Source: Neobacillus niacini (GTDB lineage: Bacteria; Bacillota; Bacilli; Bacillales; Cytobacillaceae). From it: a DNA stretch of 64,000 nucleotides. Made by a program: the position numbers and the translations under genes. The stretch covers positions 3,359,001 to 3,423,000 of the forward strand of contig NZ_JAUSZN010000001.1 of NCBI RefSeq assembly GCF_030817595.1, in the 5' to 3' direction. Positions within the stretch are counted from its first letter, which is position 1, and each line of letters opens with the position of its first letter. Of the stretch, positions 35,831 through 44,682 are shown one piece after another. The notes under the pieces are model-generated. The model was not told where the DNA came from and made no database searches. It saw nothing but the letters and a program-made list of their open reading frames with translations.

Positions 35831-36050
35831 AGTTTCACATAAAACCGGACAGTTTCTACATAAAACCATACAGTTTCTACAAAAAACCGTACAGCTTCTA
35901 CATAAAACCATACAGTTTCTAAAAAAAAACGTACAGCTTCTACATAAAACCCTACAGTTTCTACAAATGCCACATCTTGCTCCCGTAAAACCATACAGTT
36001 CCTACAATAAACCGTACAGCTTCTACATAAAACCCTACAGCTAATACAAA
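35831..36050. repeat. Tandem array of 21-bp repeats
   Basis: About ten contiguous units with the consensus AGTTTCTACATAAAACCATAC fill this stretch, varying at a few positions (CATAC, CGTAC or CCTAC ends; TTT or CTT; CATAAA or CAAAAA). One diverged segment near 35955-35995 interrupts the array. Because 21 is divisible by three, several frames stay open across it (for example a minus-strand VETV(W/R)FYVEA heptad), but no ribosome site or conserved protein supports translation. Units abut without spacers, so it is a minisatellite and not a CRISPR. Located between the NERD gene and the fumarase terminator. Confidence 0.85.
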
Positions 36051-36071
36051 ACAAGTCCCCAACTCCCAAAC

Positions 36072-36101
36072 AAAAAAAGCAGGCCCCCAAATAGAGCCTG
36101 C
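36072..36101 (-). terminator. Terminator after fumarate hydratase gene
   Basis: AGCAGGC(TC) pairs with (G)GCCTGCT on the minus strand, followed by TTTTTTTG. It ends the fumarase transcript. Confidence 0.85.
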
Positions 36102-36110
36102 TCCCAATCC

Positions 36111-37655
36111 TTAACTAAACACCTTATCCTTAAACTGTGCTAATTTCTCCAATGAAGACTTATCCACATCTGCATGCAAGCTGTTTCCGTGTGAATCCAT
36201 GGTTACTACAGCTGTGAAGCCTTCCACGCGCAGGTGCCACATGGCTTCAGGGATACCAAATTGCATAAGGTCGACACCTTCCACACCCTTGATACAATCG
36301 GCATAATACTGAGCCGCGCCGCCGATTGCGTTCAGATACACGCCGCCATGTTCTTTAAGCGCAGCAAGCGTACGAGGACCCATTCCGCCTTTACCAATGA
36401 CCGCGCGAATACCAAACTTCTTCATGATGTCGCCTTGGTAAGGCTCCTCCCGAATACTTGTGGTTGGGCCGGCAGCCTTAACATGCCAAACTCCATCTTT
36501 ATCCTTCAGCATAACAGGACCACAGTGGTAAATGACTTGTCCATTTAAATCCACTGGTGAATCATGATCAGACAGGTATTTATGAATGGCGTCACGGCCA
36601 GTGTACATCATACCGTTAATTTGAACAACGTCCCCTACTTTTAACTCACGAATTTGTTCTTCACTAATCGGAGCTTGCAGCGTAATAACATCATTAGCTC
36701 GTGCGGCCGCAGTTTCTTTTTCTGCTTGAGTCTCCTCAAAATCAATGAATTCACCATCTTGATACATCCACTCATTAATCTCGCCTGATACAGGGTCGAC
36801 ACTAACGCCTAAACGACGGAATGCCCAGCAATTGTAAGCCACAGAAACATAGAAGCTTGCAGGAATTCGGTTCATCACTCCGACTTTACAGCCTAACAGC
36901 GTTGCTTCACCGCCAAAGCCCATTGTACCGATACCCAATTTATTGGCATTTTCTAACACATACTCTTCTAGAGCACGCAAATCGTCGTTTGGATTAACGT
37001 CATCCAACGAGCGGAATAATTGTTCTTTTGCTAAATCATATCCAGATGAACGGTCACCGCCAATACCTACTCCGATGAAACCAGCACTGCATCCTTGTCC
37101 TTGTGCTTGATAAACTGAGTGCATGATACACTTTCGAATGCCATCAAGGTCACGTCCAGCTCTACCTAGTCCTTCTAATTCACAAGGAAGACTATATTGA
37201 ATGTTTTTATTTTCACAGCCGCCGCCTTTTAGAATCAGACGAACATCGATATAATCTTTTTCCCATTGATCAAATTTCATAACCGGTAAGCCGGCACCAA
37301 GATTGTCGCCGCTGTTTTCACCTGTTAAAGAATCAACAGAGTTTGGACGCAGCTTACCTTCTTTTGTGGCGATAACGATTGCATTTTTAATCGCTTCTTT
37401 TATTTCTAATTGGTTTACACCAACAGGCGTTTTAATTTTAAAAGTTGGTAATCCGGTATCCTGGCAAATAGGTGAAACTTGATCATCTGCCATTTTAATG
37501 TTATTGGTAATTGTGGCGAGGCTCATTGCTGCACTTGTACCTGCGTTTTCCTTCTCCTTAGCCGCTTTAACTGCACGGCGCACATCCTTTGGAAGCTTTG
37601 TAGAGGTTTCAACCACTAACTTGTACATGCTTTCCTGAAATTTTTCGATATTCAC
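36111..37655 (-). CDS. Fumarate hydratase, class I (iron-sulfur)
   Basis: A 514-aa class I fumarase combining the alpha and beta domains in one chain, as in E. coli FumA/FumB. The N-terminal domain has cluster-type cysteines in PICQDTGLP (near 62), GGGCENKN (near 176) and GQGCSAGFIGVGIGGDRSSG (near 221), and the C-terminal domain has VIGKGGMGPRTLAALKEHGG (near 412). It interconverts fumarate and malate with an oxygen-sensitive 4Fe-4S cluster. B. subtilis uses class II CitG as its main fumarase; whether a class II copy exists here too is not visible. It is its own unit with a terminator after it. Confidence 0.93.
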   Translation of the reverse strand: MNIEKFQESMYKLVVETSTKLPKDVRRAVKAAKEKENAGTSAAMSLATITNNIKMADDQVSPICQDTGLPTFKIKTPVGVNQLEIKEAIKNAIVIATKEGKLRPNSVDSLTGENSGDNLGAGLPVMKFDQWEKDYIDVRLILKGGGCENKNIQYSLPCELEGLGRAGRDLDGIRKCIMHSVYQAQGQGCSAGFIGVGIGGDRSSGYDLAKEQLFRSLDDVNPNDDLRALEEYVLENANKLGIGTMGFGGEATLLGCKVGVMNRIPASFYVSVAYNCWAFRRLGVSVDPVSGEINEWMYQDGEFIDFEETQAEKETAAARANDVITLQAPISEEQIRELKVGDVVQINGMMYTGRDAIHKYLSDHDSPVDLNGQVIYHCGPVMLKDKDGVWHVKAAGPTTSIREEPYQGDIMKKFGIRAVIGKGGMGPRTLAALKEHGGVYLNAIGGAAQYYADCIKGVEGVDLMQFGIPEAMWHLRVEGFTAVVTMDSHGNSLHADVDKSSLEKLAQFKDKVFS

Positions 37656-37763
37656 CTAAATACCCCTTTCCCCATGTCCGATTCGTAATCTATTTAAAAA
37701 TTACAACTATTTGACGCTTATTATTATACTCCTATAAACAAATCTTTTAAAGGTAAAGGTTTT

Positions 37764-37797
37764 CAAAAAAATAGAGCCTGTAATCATACAGACTCTG
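37764..37797 (-). terminator. Terminator after the SE1561-family gene
   Basis: GAGTCTGTATGATTACAGGCTC forms a stem on the minus strand and is followed by TATTTTTTTG. The hairpin overlaps the last codons of the gene. Confidence 0.8.
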
Positions 37798-37981
37798 GTG
37801 CTTCGCGGTGATTGAATTCCTTACATTTGGATTCGAGTTCATCAATCATTTTGATTAAGTTGTCAATATCATCAAGATCCGTATCCTCCGGATCAATTGC
37901 ATCTAGAACATCTAGAAACATGTTTAAACGTTGCTTTAAAAAGCTAACCTGTGTATTTTTATCATGCGTCGGACTGCCCAA
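37784..37981 (-). CDS. SE1561-family small protein
   Basis: A 65-aa acidic, mostly helical protein with the pattern DKN(T)QVSFLKQRLNMFLDVL (near 6-25) and DAIDPEDTDLDDIDNLI, typical of the SE1561 family found across Bacilli. The start is TTG at 37981, eight nucleotides after GGGGGAGAA; the frame stays open upstream to 38038 but that part has no ribosome site. Function unknown. It stands alone, between a fumarase and yfkD, with terminators on both sides. Confidence 0.75.
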   Translation of the reverse strand: MGSPTHDKNTQVSFLKQRLNMFLDVLDAIDPEDTDLDDIDNLIKMIDELESKCKEFNHREAPESV

Positions 37982-38038
37982 ATTTGATTCTCCCCCTTCT
38001 ATGAAAATTATCTTACACTTTCTAAAGCTCTTTTTCAA

Positions 38039-38073
38039 AAAAGAACCCCTACGACCTGTGTAGGAGTTCTTTC
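38039..38073 (-). terminator. Terminator after yfkD
   Basis: AAGAAC(T)CCTAC pairs with GTAGG(G)GTTCTT around ACAGGTC on the minus strand, followed by TTTTTT. Confidence 0.85.
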
Positions 38074-38080
38074 TCCATCA

Positions 38081-38890
38081 TCATCTTGGTCTTTCTGACG
38101 CAGCAAAACCAAATGAGACATGGTCCTGAACCGGGATCCATGCCCCGATTCCTTGTGAGGTTACATTTTTAACAACAATTACTTTTTTACTTCCCTTAAG
38201 CATTAAATACACTTCTCCGTAGGTAACTTTCCCTTTTTCATTCACTGCCGGTGCGTAGGCATATAAGTATCCTAAGCGGTTGACAGGGATATTGTAAACG
38301 TGGTCGTTTTTCGTTCCCGCCCCAATAATCGTATCAAACGCAAGTGGTAGACGAGTTTTTTCCATCGCTTTTAACAGCATCATCTTTTTTACATCCTCTG
38401 CGTTTTCGATTTTTGCTGTTAACCCGCCGCGGATAATTTTTTGAGCTTCTTGAACATAATGAATCTGGTAAGGTACCGTCCCGCCGCGATTATCATAGTA
38501 GTTTGTATTAATTTTTTGATATTCCCAGTTGGGTGCGGTTTCCGTTGATTCATAATTTAATGGCCATTGACCTAGGTATACGATTGCTCGGTAACCTAGC
38601 GCGAATGGTGTACTATTAATGCTTGACTCATTTAGCATGCGGATTAAATCTGGATTTTCAATCTTCACCTTAGAAGAGTCAATCAATTGCTTCGTTAATT
38701 CACTAGGCTGCAAAGTTGGCAGGTCCTGAGTTGAATTAGGATACGTATTTTCCTTCGTAATATTACGTACTGAAGGAGGGATTTGATAGGTTGCAGGTTC
38801 TTTTTTAGCATTTTTGGTTTCAGCAGAGGCTGTTGGCAGGATTGCTAACAGTAGCAGCAGTGTCACTACGACAGGAAACAACTTTTTCAC
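38081..38890 (-). CDS. yfkD: YfkD-family secreted protein
   Basis: A 269-aa protein with a signal peptide (residues 1-23, ending PTASA) and a soluble body carrying YRAIVYLGQWPLNYES (near 102-117), NTNYYDNRGG and YQIHYVQEAQKIIRGGLTA, as in B. subtilis YfkD (264 aa). Function is not known. The family is restricted to spore-forming Bacilli. It ends in a terminator and has no operon partner. Neighbours downstream in B. subtilis (yfkE, yfkF) are also nearby here. Confidence 0.88.
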   Translation of the reverse strand: MKKLFPVVVTLLLLLAILPTASAETKNAKKEPATYQIPPSVRNITKENTYPNSTQDLPTLQPSELTKQLIDSSKVKIENPDLIRMLNESSINSTPFALGYRAIVYLGQWPLNYESTETAPNWEYQKINTNYYDNRGGTVPYQIHYVQEAQKIIRGGLTAKIENAEDVKKMMLLKAMEKTRLPLAFDTIIGAGTKNDHVYNIPVNRLGYLYAYAPAVNEKGKVTYGEVYLMLKGSKKVIVVKNVTSQGIGAWIPVQDHVSFGFAASERPR

Positions 38891-38979
38891 AAGAAAAAAC
38901 TCCTTTCACAATATGCAGTAATAAGTCTGCTTATATTGTTTTCGGAGTTAAAAACTTTTATCCATAACCTCAAATTATT

Positions 38980-39609
38980 TCAATATTTCGCTTGAAAATT
39001 CCCTTCTAACAATCTATTCATTAATTTTTCAAAAAAAGGAAAACATAGCTGAACAAAGGGACCGATGGTAAACGTAATAATGATGGTTCCAATGCCAATT
39101 GGTCCTTGGAGCAAAAGCGCTGGAAATAAAGCAACAAGTTCCCCAATTGTCTTTGCTGTCATTAAATTAACGCTAAAACGTTCTCTAATGGCCATCATAA
39201 AAGAATCAATTGGACTAGAAGGAAACTTAGCTTGTAAATAAATTGCTGCACCTAGACCTATAATAAATATTCCAAGAATTAAAGTAACGAATTTAAACAT
39301 TAATCCATTCGCTGCAAATGACTCAAATACAAAAAACATCCATAAATCGACCAAAGACCCAATTAAGATGATGGTTAATAGCGATAATAGCTGAGGCTTT
39401 CTTTTTACCAAGAATGAGTTTATAACCACTAACACTGCACCTTCGATAATAATCCAGCTGCCAATCGTTAAACCTATCCATTCAGTAAGGGCAACATTTA
39501 AAGCATCCCAAGCCCCAGCCCCCAGCTCTGCTTTAATCGTTAAACAAACTCCAAAAGTCATAATGGATAAACCTGCAAATAAGAATAGAAACCGATAAAA
39601 TAAGGCCAT
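38980..39609 (-). CDS. YczE/YitT-like membrane protein
   Basis: A 209-aa membrane protein with five hydrophobic segments. The motif GVCLTIKAELGAGAWDALNV (near 18-37) and a second PSSPIDSFM segment (near 130) match the YczE/YyaS/YitT membrane family. ATG at 39609 follows AAGGAGATACAA; a longer frame to 39657 lacks a ribosome site. Role is unknown in most members (YczE affects surfactin production in B. subtilis; that role should not be assumed here). Confidence 0.8.
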   Translation of the reverse strand: MALFYRFLFLFAGLSIMTFGVCLTIKAELGAGAWDALNVALTEWIGLTIGSWIIIEGAVLVVINSFLVKRKPQLLSLLTIILIGSLVDLWMFFVFESFAANGLMFKFVTLILGIFIIGLGAAIYLQAKFPSSPIDSFMMAIRERFSVNLMTAKTIGELVALFPALLLQGPIGIGTIIITFTIGPFVQLCFPFFEKLMNRLLEGNFQAKY

Positions 39610-39909
39610 TTGTATCTCCTTAAAAAAAAATATAATCTGAACATTTACAAAATTCAATTAATCGATTATACTATACTTAACCTTTAAAAAAGGAGGGCAG
39701 TAATCAATCGACGAACCATTTACTTTAAGGAGGTTGGGATTCCAATTATATATGAAATTCAACACTCGTGTTTTTCTATTAAAAAATTAACATGAAGGTT
39801 GGTGATTGATGGTCCCAAGAAACGCGATTGGTTTTACCCCACAAACGCATAATGCTTAAATATTATAGCATAGTTAAAGGTTTACCCTTACATCGAATTG
39901 ATAATTAAT
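39610..39909. other. Intergenic stretch upstream of the YczE-like gene
   Basis: A 300-bp gap. It contains a minus-strand TATAAT near 39667, the probable promoter of the YczE-like gene, and an AAGGAGG-like sequence (39727-39733) that is not followed by a usable start. No gene is supported. Confidence 0.4.
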
Positions 39910-39945
39910 AAAAGACTCTGCGCCCCCAGGCACAGAGTCTTTTTA
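39910..39945 (-). terminator. Terminator after the Ca2+/H+ exchanger gene
   Basis: AAAGACTCTG(T) pairs with (C)CAGAGTCTTTTT around a GC-rich loop. T-runs are on both strands; it ends the minus-strand exchanger transcript just 3 bp after its stop. Confidence 0.85.
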
Positions 39946-39947
39946 CG

Positions 39948-41000
39948 TTATAGCAGGAAAAATCCTATGCCCATAATGAAATAGGCAGCTAGCAGGGTGA
40001 GTCCCTCAAACCAGTTGGATTCACCGTCATTTGAAATGACAACCATCAAGAGGACCGATGTTACCATTGCAATTAACTCTGGCATTGTAAAAACGAGCGG
40101 CATGGTTTCAGTAAAGAAAAGTGAGACGAGGACGAGTACTGGTAATACAAACATGGCTATTTGGAGAGTAGAACCAATTGCAATTTCTACCGCAATGTCC
40201 ATTTTATTTTTATATGCCATAACAATGGCAGATGCATGCTCTGCTGCATTACCCACAATCGCAACGATTATTACCCCGATAAATAATTCCGACCAGCCAA
40301 ATGATTCAGCCACATATTCGAAGGTATGAACAAGATTCTCAGATATGTAGGCCACTGCGAGTGTTGCAACTAATAAAACCCCAATTGCCTTCCCTTTACT
40401 CCATTCAGGTTCTTCCTCATGATGCACTCCAGATTTCTCACTTTGATAAACCCCTCGGTGTGTAACAAGTTTAAAGAATAGAGCGGCAAGATAAAGCAAG
40501 ATTAAAATAACGGATATCCCAATACTTAACGTTAAGGTTTTGGATTCGTTCATTTCCATTGAAAATACTTCAGGAATCACGAAAGCCACAATAACGGCGA
40601 ACATAAGAAGTCCTGAATTATGTCTTGCATCATGTACGTTAAAAGCCTGCCGTTTAAACTTTATCCCGCCTATAAAAAAGGATAAACCTGCAACAAGCAG
40701 GAGATTACCAAGCACAGATCCTGTTAAGGAAGCCAACACCACACCAACCAATCCAGCTTTTAAAGCAAAGACTGAAATAATTAATTCTACTGCATTTCCG
40801 AATGTTGCATTGAGCAGTCCGCCTATCCGCGGTCCTGCAACAATCGCTAAACTTTCAGTTGCCCTCCCCATATAACTGGCTAAGGCAATAATAGAGACAC
40901 AGTAAACAATAAAGAGTACCATAGTTGGCCAATGCATGAATGTCCCTATCACTGAAAGCGGAACTCCAATAAAAGTAAGCAGCATAAATATTTTTTCCAC
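39948..41000 (-). CDS. cax: Calcium/proton exchanger (CAX/ChaA family, YfkE-like)
   Basis: A 350-aa protein with eleven hydrophobic segments. Both inverted-repeat motifs of the Ca2+/cation antiporter superfamily are present: GLLNATFGNAVELIISVFAL (near 60-79) and VGNAAEHASAIVMAYKN (near 250-266). An acidic/His-rich loop (SGVHHEEEPEW) lies in the middle. It exports Ca2+ in exchange for H+. B. subtilis YfkE (ChaA) is the orthologue by length and neighbourhood (yfkD, yfkF). Confidence 0.92.
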   Translation of the reverse strand: MEKIFMLLTFIGVPLSVIGTFMHWPTMVLFIVYCVSIIALASYMGRATESLAIVAGPRIGGLLNATFGNAVELIISVFALKAGLVGVVLASLTGSVLGNLLLVAGLSFFIGGIKFKRQAFNVHDARHNSGLLMFAVIVAFVIPEVFSMEMNESKTLTLSIGISVILILLYLAALFFKLVTHRGVYQSEKSGVHHEEEPEWSKGKAIGVLLVATLAVAYISENLVHTFEYVAESFGWSELFIGVIIVAIVGNAAEHASAIVMAYKNKMDIAVEIAIGSTLQIAMFVLPVLVLVSLFFTETMPLVFTMPELIAMVTSVLLMVVISNDGESNWFEGLTLLAAYFIMGIGFFLL

Positions 41001-41185
41001 TGTTTCTCCTCCTAAGGGCTGACATAGAAAATGAATATGTTAAAAATGTATAAAAATTCCTCCAGTATGATAGTTCCCTATTTTTGTGCTATTTAACAGG
41101 ATTGGTGAATATTTTTCTTGCAAATGCTTTATTTTCCAGATACCATCGAATGGAAATTAATTATTTAACAAACGAGGAATCTTCT

Positions 41186-42364
41186 ATGAATAAAAGTTAC
41201 CATCGATTATGGATATTGGTTACGATTGTTGCCATTTCTGGTTTCTCACAAGGAATGCTGCTGCCATTAATCGCAGTTATTTTTGAAAAAGGCGGGGTTT
41301 CCTCTTCTCTTAATGGATTAAATGCCACCGCACTTTATATTGGAATTCTTCTAGTCTCTCCTTTTATGGAAGCACCGCTGCGGAAATATGGGTATAAACC
41401 AACGATTATTATCGGCGGCGGGCTTGTGGTGATGGCACTGGCATTGTTTCCATTGTGGAAATCTTTCTGGTTTTGGTTCGGCTTGCGGGCACTCATTGGG
41501 ATAGGTGACCATGCCTTGCATTTTGCCACACAAACCTGGATTACCTCCTCCTCTCCTTCCGCGAAAAGAGGGCGTAACGTATCACTATATGGATTATTTT
41601 TTGGAATTGGATTTGCAAGTGGACCATTGATGACTCCTCTCGTTGATGTAAATGAAGCTTTGCCATTTATCATTTCATCTATTTTATGTTTACTTGGCTG
41701 GGTATTCGTATTTACACTGAAAAACGAGTTTCCTGAACAAGAAGTTGGAATCAATTCATTTTTCAACACCATTAAACGCTTCAAAAAGACCATGAAATAT
41801 GGCTGGATAGCCTTCCTTCCAACATTCTGCTATGGTTTCTTAGAATCTTCCTTAAATGGCAGCTTTCCAGTATATGCTTTAAGAAGTAATATTGACGTTG
41901 CTAGTGTTTCCTTGGTGTTAACTGCCTTTGCCATTGGAAGTGTCATCACCCAGCTGCCATTAGGTGTTCTAAGCGACCAATATGGAAGAAGAAATATTTT
42001 GATGGTTGTATTACTTCTTGGATTCTTAAGTTTTTCAGCTGCAAGTCTATTTGAACAGTCCTTTATCGGACTATTCATCTCCGTGCTTTTATCAGGAATG
42101 GTAGTGGGATCAACATTTTCTCTTGGCATTAGTTATATGACGGATTTAGTGCCTAAGACTTTGCTGGCGACAGGAAATTTATTATGCGGGATCTTTTTTA
42201 GCTTAGGCAGTTTAAGCGGCCCAATTATTGGCGGTATTTTCATTCAATTCTTTGAAAATATAAGCTTCTTTTACATTATCAGTACCATGCTGTTAATTTT
42301 ATCAATCGTCATTTATGTATTTGGGAAAAAGACATTTTCAATTGCTGAGCAACACCATTCTTAA
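41186..42364 (+). CDS. MFS transporter, YfkF-like
   Basis: A 392-aa MFS carrier with twelve hydrophobic segments; the intracellular loop motif RALIGIGDHAL and SDQYGRRNILM (between helices 8 and 9) are visible. ATG at 41186 follows ACGAGGAATCTTCT; the frame opens 34 codons earlier without a ribosome site. Position next to the exchanger matches B. subtilis yfkE-yfkF. Substrate unknown; small-molecule efflux is typical of the group. Confidence 0.85.
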   Translation: MNKSYHRLWILVTIVAISGFSQGMLLPLIAVIFEKGGVSSSLNGLNATALYIGILLVSPFMEAPLRKYGYKPTIIIGGGLVVMALALFPLWKSFWFWFGLRALIGIGDHALHFATQTWITSSSPSAKRGRNVSLYGLFFGIGFASGPLMTPLVDVNEALPFIISSILCLLGWVFVFTLKNEFPEQEVGINSFFNTIKRFKKTMKYGWIAFLPTFCYGFLESSLNGSFPVYALRSNIDVASVSLVLTAFAIGSVITQLPLGVLSDQYGRRNILMVVLLLGFLSFSAASLFEQSFIGLFISVLLSGMVVGSTFSLGISYMTDLVPKTLLATGNLLCGIFFSLGSLSGPIIGGIFIQFFENISFFYIISTMLLILSIVIYVFGKKTFSIAEQHHS

Positions 42365-42451
42365 CTTTAATTTTGGAGCATTTATCTATATTAAACATAA
42401 ACTATATGATAAAATAGAATTAACTTAATCTAATAATAGTTTTTGGAAGAC

Positions 42452-42490
42452 TGCTGTCATCTTAATTGATGACAGCTTTCGTGTTTTTTA
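42452..42490 (+). terminator. Terminator between the MFS gene and zosA
   Basis: GCTGTCATC pairs with GATGACAGC around TTAATT, followed by TTTCGTGTTTTTTAG. It stands about 60 bp before the zosA start, and could end the MFS transcript or act as a leader attenuator. Confidence 0.65.
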
Positions 42491-42549
42491 GGGGTAATGA
42501 TTTTGATTATTTTTCTCAATTAGAAGAGGATTTGGGGAGGGAATTGAAA

Positions 42550-44466
42550 ATGAGTGCTGATGCTAAGAGATTAACTAAGGTGATTCCAAAAGTTGGCATT
42601 ATAGAGAAAATTAAACCTCATGCAGAACTGATTGCTGCAGGTTTAAGCGGTGTTTTCATTGCAACAGGATGGATGACAGACAAAATGAATGACCATGTCG
42701 CTTCAATTATCTTTTATTTATTGGCTTTCGTAATTGGCGGATTTGCCAAGGCCAAGGAAGGAATTGAAGCAACATATGAAAACAAACAATTAAATGTTGA
42801 AATGCTGATGATTTTTGCTGCGATTGGGTCCGCGATTATTGGCTACTGGACAGAAGGCGCCATACTAATCTTTATTTTTGCTGTTAGTGGGGCATTAGAG
42901 ACCTATACGATGAACAAGAGTCACAAAGAGATTTCATCGTTAATGGAACTGCAGCCTGAAGAAGCCCTTCTTATTAACAATGGGGCCGAAAGGCGTGTAC
43001 CTGTTTCCGAGCTGAAAGTCGGCGACCTCATTTTGGTTAAGCCTGGGGAAAGAATTCCTTCCGATGGCGTCATTAAGAAGGGACATACAAACATTGATGA
43101 AGCAGCTATTACAGGTGAATCGATGCCCGTCTCAAAAGGACTAGAGACGGAAGTGTTTGCAGGGACGGTAAATTTAACAGGCGCAATTACTGTACAAACA
43201 ACAAAAGCAAGTAATGAAACACTCTTTCACAAGATAATTGAGCTTGTACAATCTGCGCAAAGTGAAAAATCTCCATCACAACTGTTTATTGAACGGTTTG
43301 AAGGTACCTATGTAAAAACGGTGTTAGTAGCCGTTTTATTCATGATGTTTCTGCCCTATTTCTTACTTGATTGGACCTGGAATGAGTCGTTTTACCGGGC
43401 GATGATTTTATTAGTTGTTGCTTCCCCTTGTGCCCTTGTTGCTTCCATTATGCCAGCAACATTATCAGCGATTTCTAATGGCGCAAAACGCGGGATTCTA
43501 GTCAAAGGCGGCGTACATTTAGAGAATCTGAGCCACTTGAAAGCTATTGCCTTCGACAAAACCGGTACGCTGACCAAAGGGAAACCTGAGGTTACCGAAA
43601 TTATCGTTAATGAAAACTTTAGTGAAGCGGAGCTATTATGGAAAACGGCTTCGATCGAAAACCAATCTAATCATCCTCTTGCACAATCGATTGTCAAATA
43701 TGTGAAAGCCAATCTTGACCGAGACCTTCTTCAGCCAGAAAAACTAGAAGACGTTTCGGGGTGGGGTGTAAAAGCGGAAATAAATGGTGAGCAGTGGAAA
43801 ATAGGCAAGGCTGATTTTGTCGGAAAAGAGGCTGCACTATCATTCGCGGAGGGTAAAGCAGCTAGCCTTGCAGGTCAAGGGAATACACTTGTATTTGTAC
43901 AAGTAAACGATTGTTTAGCTGCGATGATTGCTTTAAAAGATGTGGTTAGACAAGAAACGATGCTGGCCATCGACCATTTAAGGAAACAAGGTATCTATAC
44001 GGTTATGCTTACTGGTGATAGTGAGAAAACGGCAAACGTGATTGCAGAGGAAAGCCATGTGGATCAATTCTACGCAGAATGTCTGCCTGAAGAGAAAGTG
44101 GAGCAGCTTAAAAAGCTGAAGGAGAAATATGGAACCATTGCGATGGTTGGTGATGGCATTAATGATGCCCCTGCTTTAGCGACAGCAAATGTTGGAATTG
44201 CCATGGGGGAAGGGTCGGATGTGGCCCTCGAAACCGCGGATGTTGTTCTAATGAAAAATGATTTACCACGGATTGCCGAAGCGATTCATCTTTCACAACG
44301 GATGAACAACATTATTAAACAAAATGTAATCTTTTCAATCACAGTGATTATGGTCTTAATTTCATCTAACTTCTTTCAATTGCTGGATTTGCCATTTGGT
44401 GTCATCGGGCATGAAGGCAGTACCATTCTTGTGATTCTTAACAGTTTAAGACTGCTCAAAAATTAA
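42550..44466 (+). CDS. zosA: Heavy-metal P1B-type ATPase, ZosA-like
   Basis: A 638-aa P-type ATPase (B. subtilis ZosA is 637 aa). The N-terminal heavy-metal-associated CxxC domain is absent. In the membrane helix the metal motif reads S292-P293-C294 in VVASPCALVAS, not CPC. Phosphorylation Asp336 is in FDKTGTLTKG, and TGES, TGD(S) and VGDGINDAPAL motifs complete the core. ZosA imports Zn2+ under peroxide stress in B. subtilis; direction and metal here are inferred. ATG at 42550 follows TTGGGGAGGG; the frame also reaches 42466 but has no ribosome site there. The IS1182 element begins 4 bp after its stop. Confidence 0.9.
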   Translation: MSADAKRLTKVIPKVGIIEKIKPHAELIAAGLSGVFIATGWMTDKMNDHVASIIFYLLAFVIGGFAKAKEGIEATYENKQLNVEMLMIFAAIGSAIIGYWTEGAILIFIFAVSGALETYTMNKSHKEISSLMELQPEEALLINNGAERRVPVSELKVGDLILVKPGERIPSDGVIKKGHTNIDEAAITGESMPVSKGLETEVFAGTVNLTGAITVQTTKASNETLFHKIIELVQSAQSEKSPSQLFIERFEGTYVKTVLVAVLFMMFLPYFLLDWTWNESFYRAMILLVVASPCALVASIMPATLSAISNGAKRGILVKGGVHLENLSHLKAIAFDKTGTLTKGKPEVTEIIVNENFSEAELLWKTASIENQSNHPLAQSIVKYVKANLDRDLLQPEKLEDVSGWGVKAEINGEQWKIGKADFVGKEAALSFAEGKAASLAGQGNTLVFVQVNDCLAAMIALKDVVRQETMLAIDHLRKQGIYTVMLTGDSEKTANVIAEESHVDQFYAECLPEEKVEQLKKLKEKYGTIAMVGDGINDAPALATANVGIAMGEGSDVALETADVVLMKNDLPRIAEAIHLSQRMNNIIKQNVIFSITVIMVLISSNFFQLLDLPFGVIGHEGSTILVILNSLRLLKN

Positions 44467-44548
44467 AAGACCGGGCTTTTTAGCCCGGTCAGATTGTCGA
44501 GAAAGGTATCTTTCTCGGCAATTTTTATTTTTCTGCCTGCCCAAAGGC

Positions 44549-44682
44549 CTGTTGATTTCCGCTCCAGGTGCTTCGCTTTCCGCGGGCGTGCCGGGGAGCC
44601 TCCTCAGCGCTTAAGCGCCTGCGGGGTCTCCCCAGCCCCGTACTCCCGCAGGAGTCTTCGCACCTTCCGCTCCAATCAACAG
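44549..44682. repeat. GC-rich dispersed repeat nested in the IS1182 element
   Basis: A 134-bp GC-rich block bounded by CTGTTGATT and AATCAACAG, with internal palindromic segments around CCGCGGGCG and CCGCAGGAGTC. A longer relative lies at 56279-56469 with the same ends. It supplies the transposase stop codon: the TGA at 44676-44678 is read from the repeat's terminal AATCAACAG. It therefore inserted into, or recombined with, the 3' end of the transposase gene. Similar blocks are common in Bacillus genomes (recollection, not searched). Confidence 0.75.

Noticed and set aside
35831..36050. CRISPR array
   Set aside because: Units are contiguous 21-bp repeats with no unique spacers and no cas genes nearby; it is a minisatellite.
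35729..36090. Repeat-derived minus-strand proteins
   Set aside because: The open frames arise because the repeat unit is a multiple of three. No ribosome site or known family supports them.
39809..39859. Sixteen-residue plus-strand peptide (MVPRNAIGFTPQTHNA)
   Set aside because: Ribosome site is poor and there is no supporting context.
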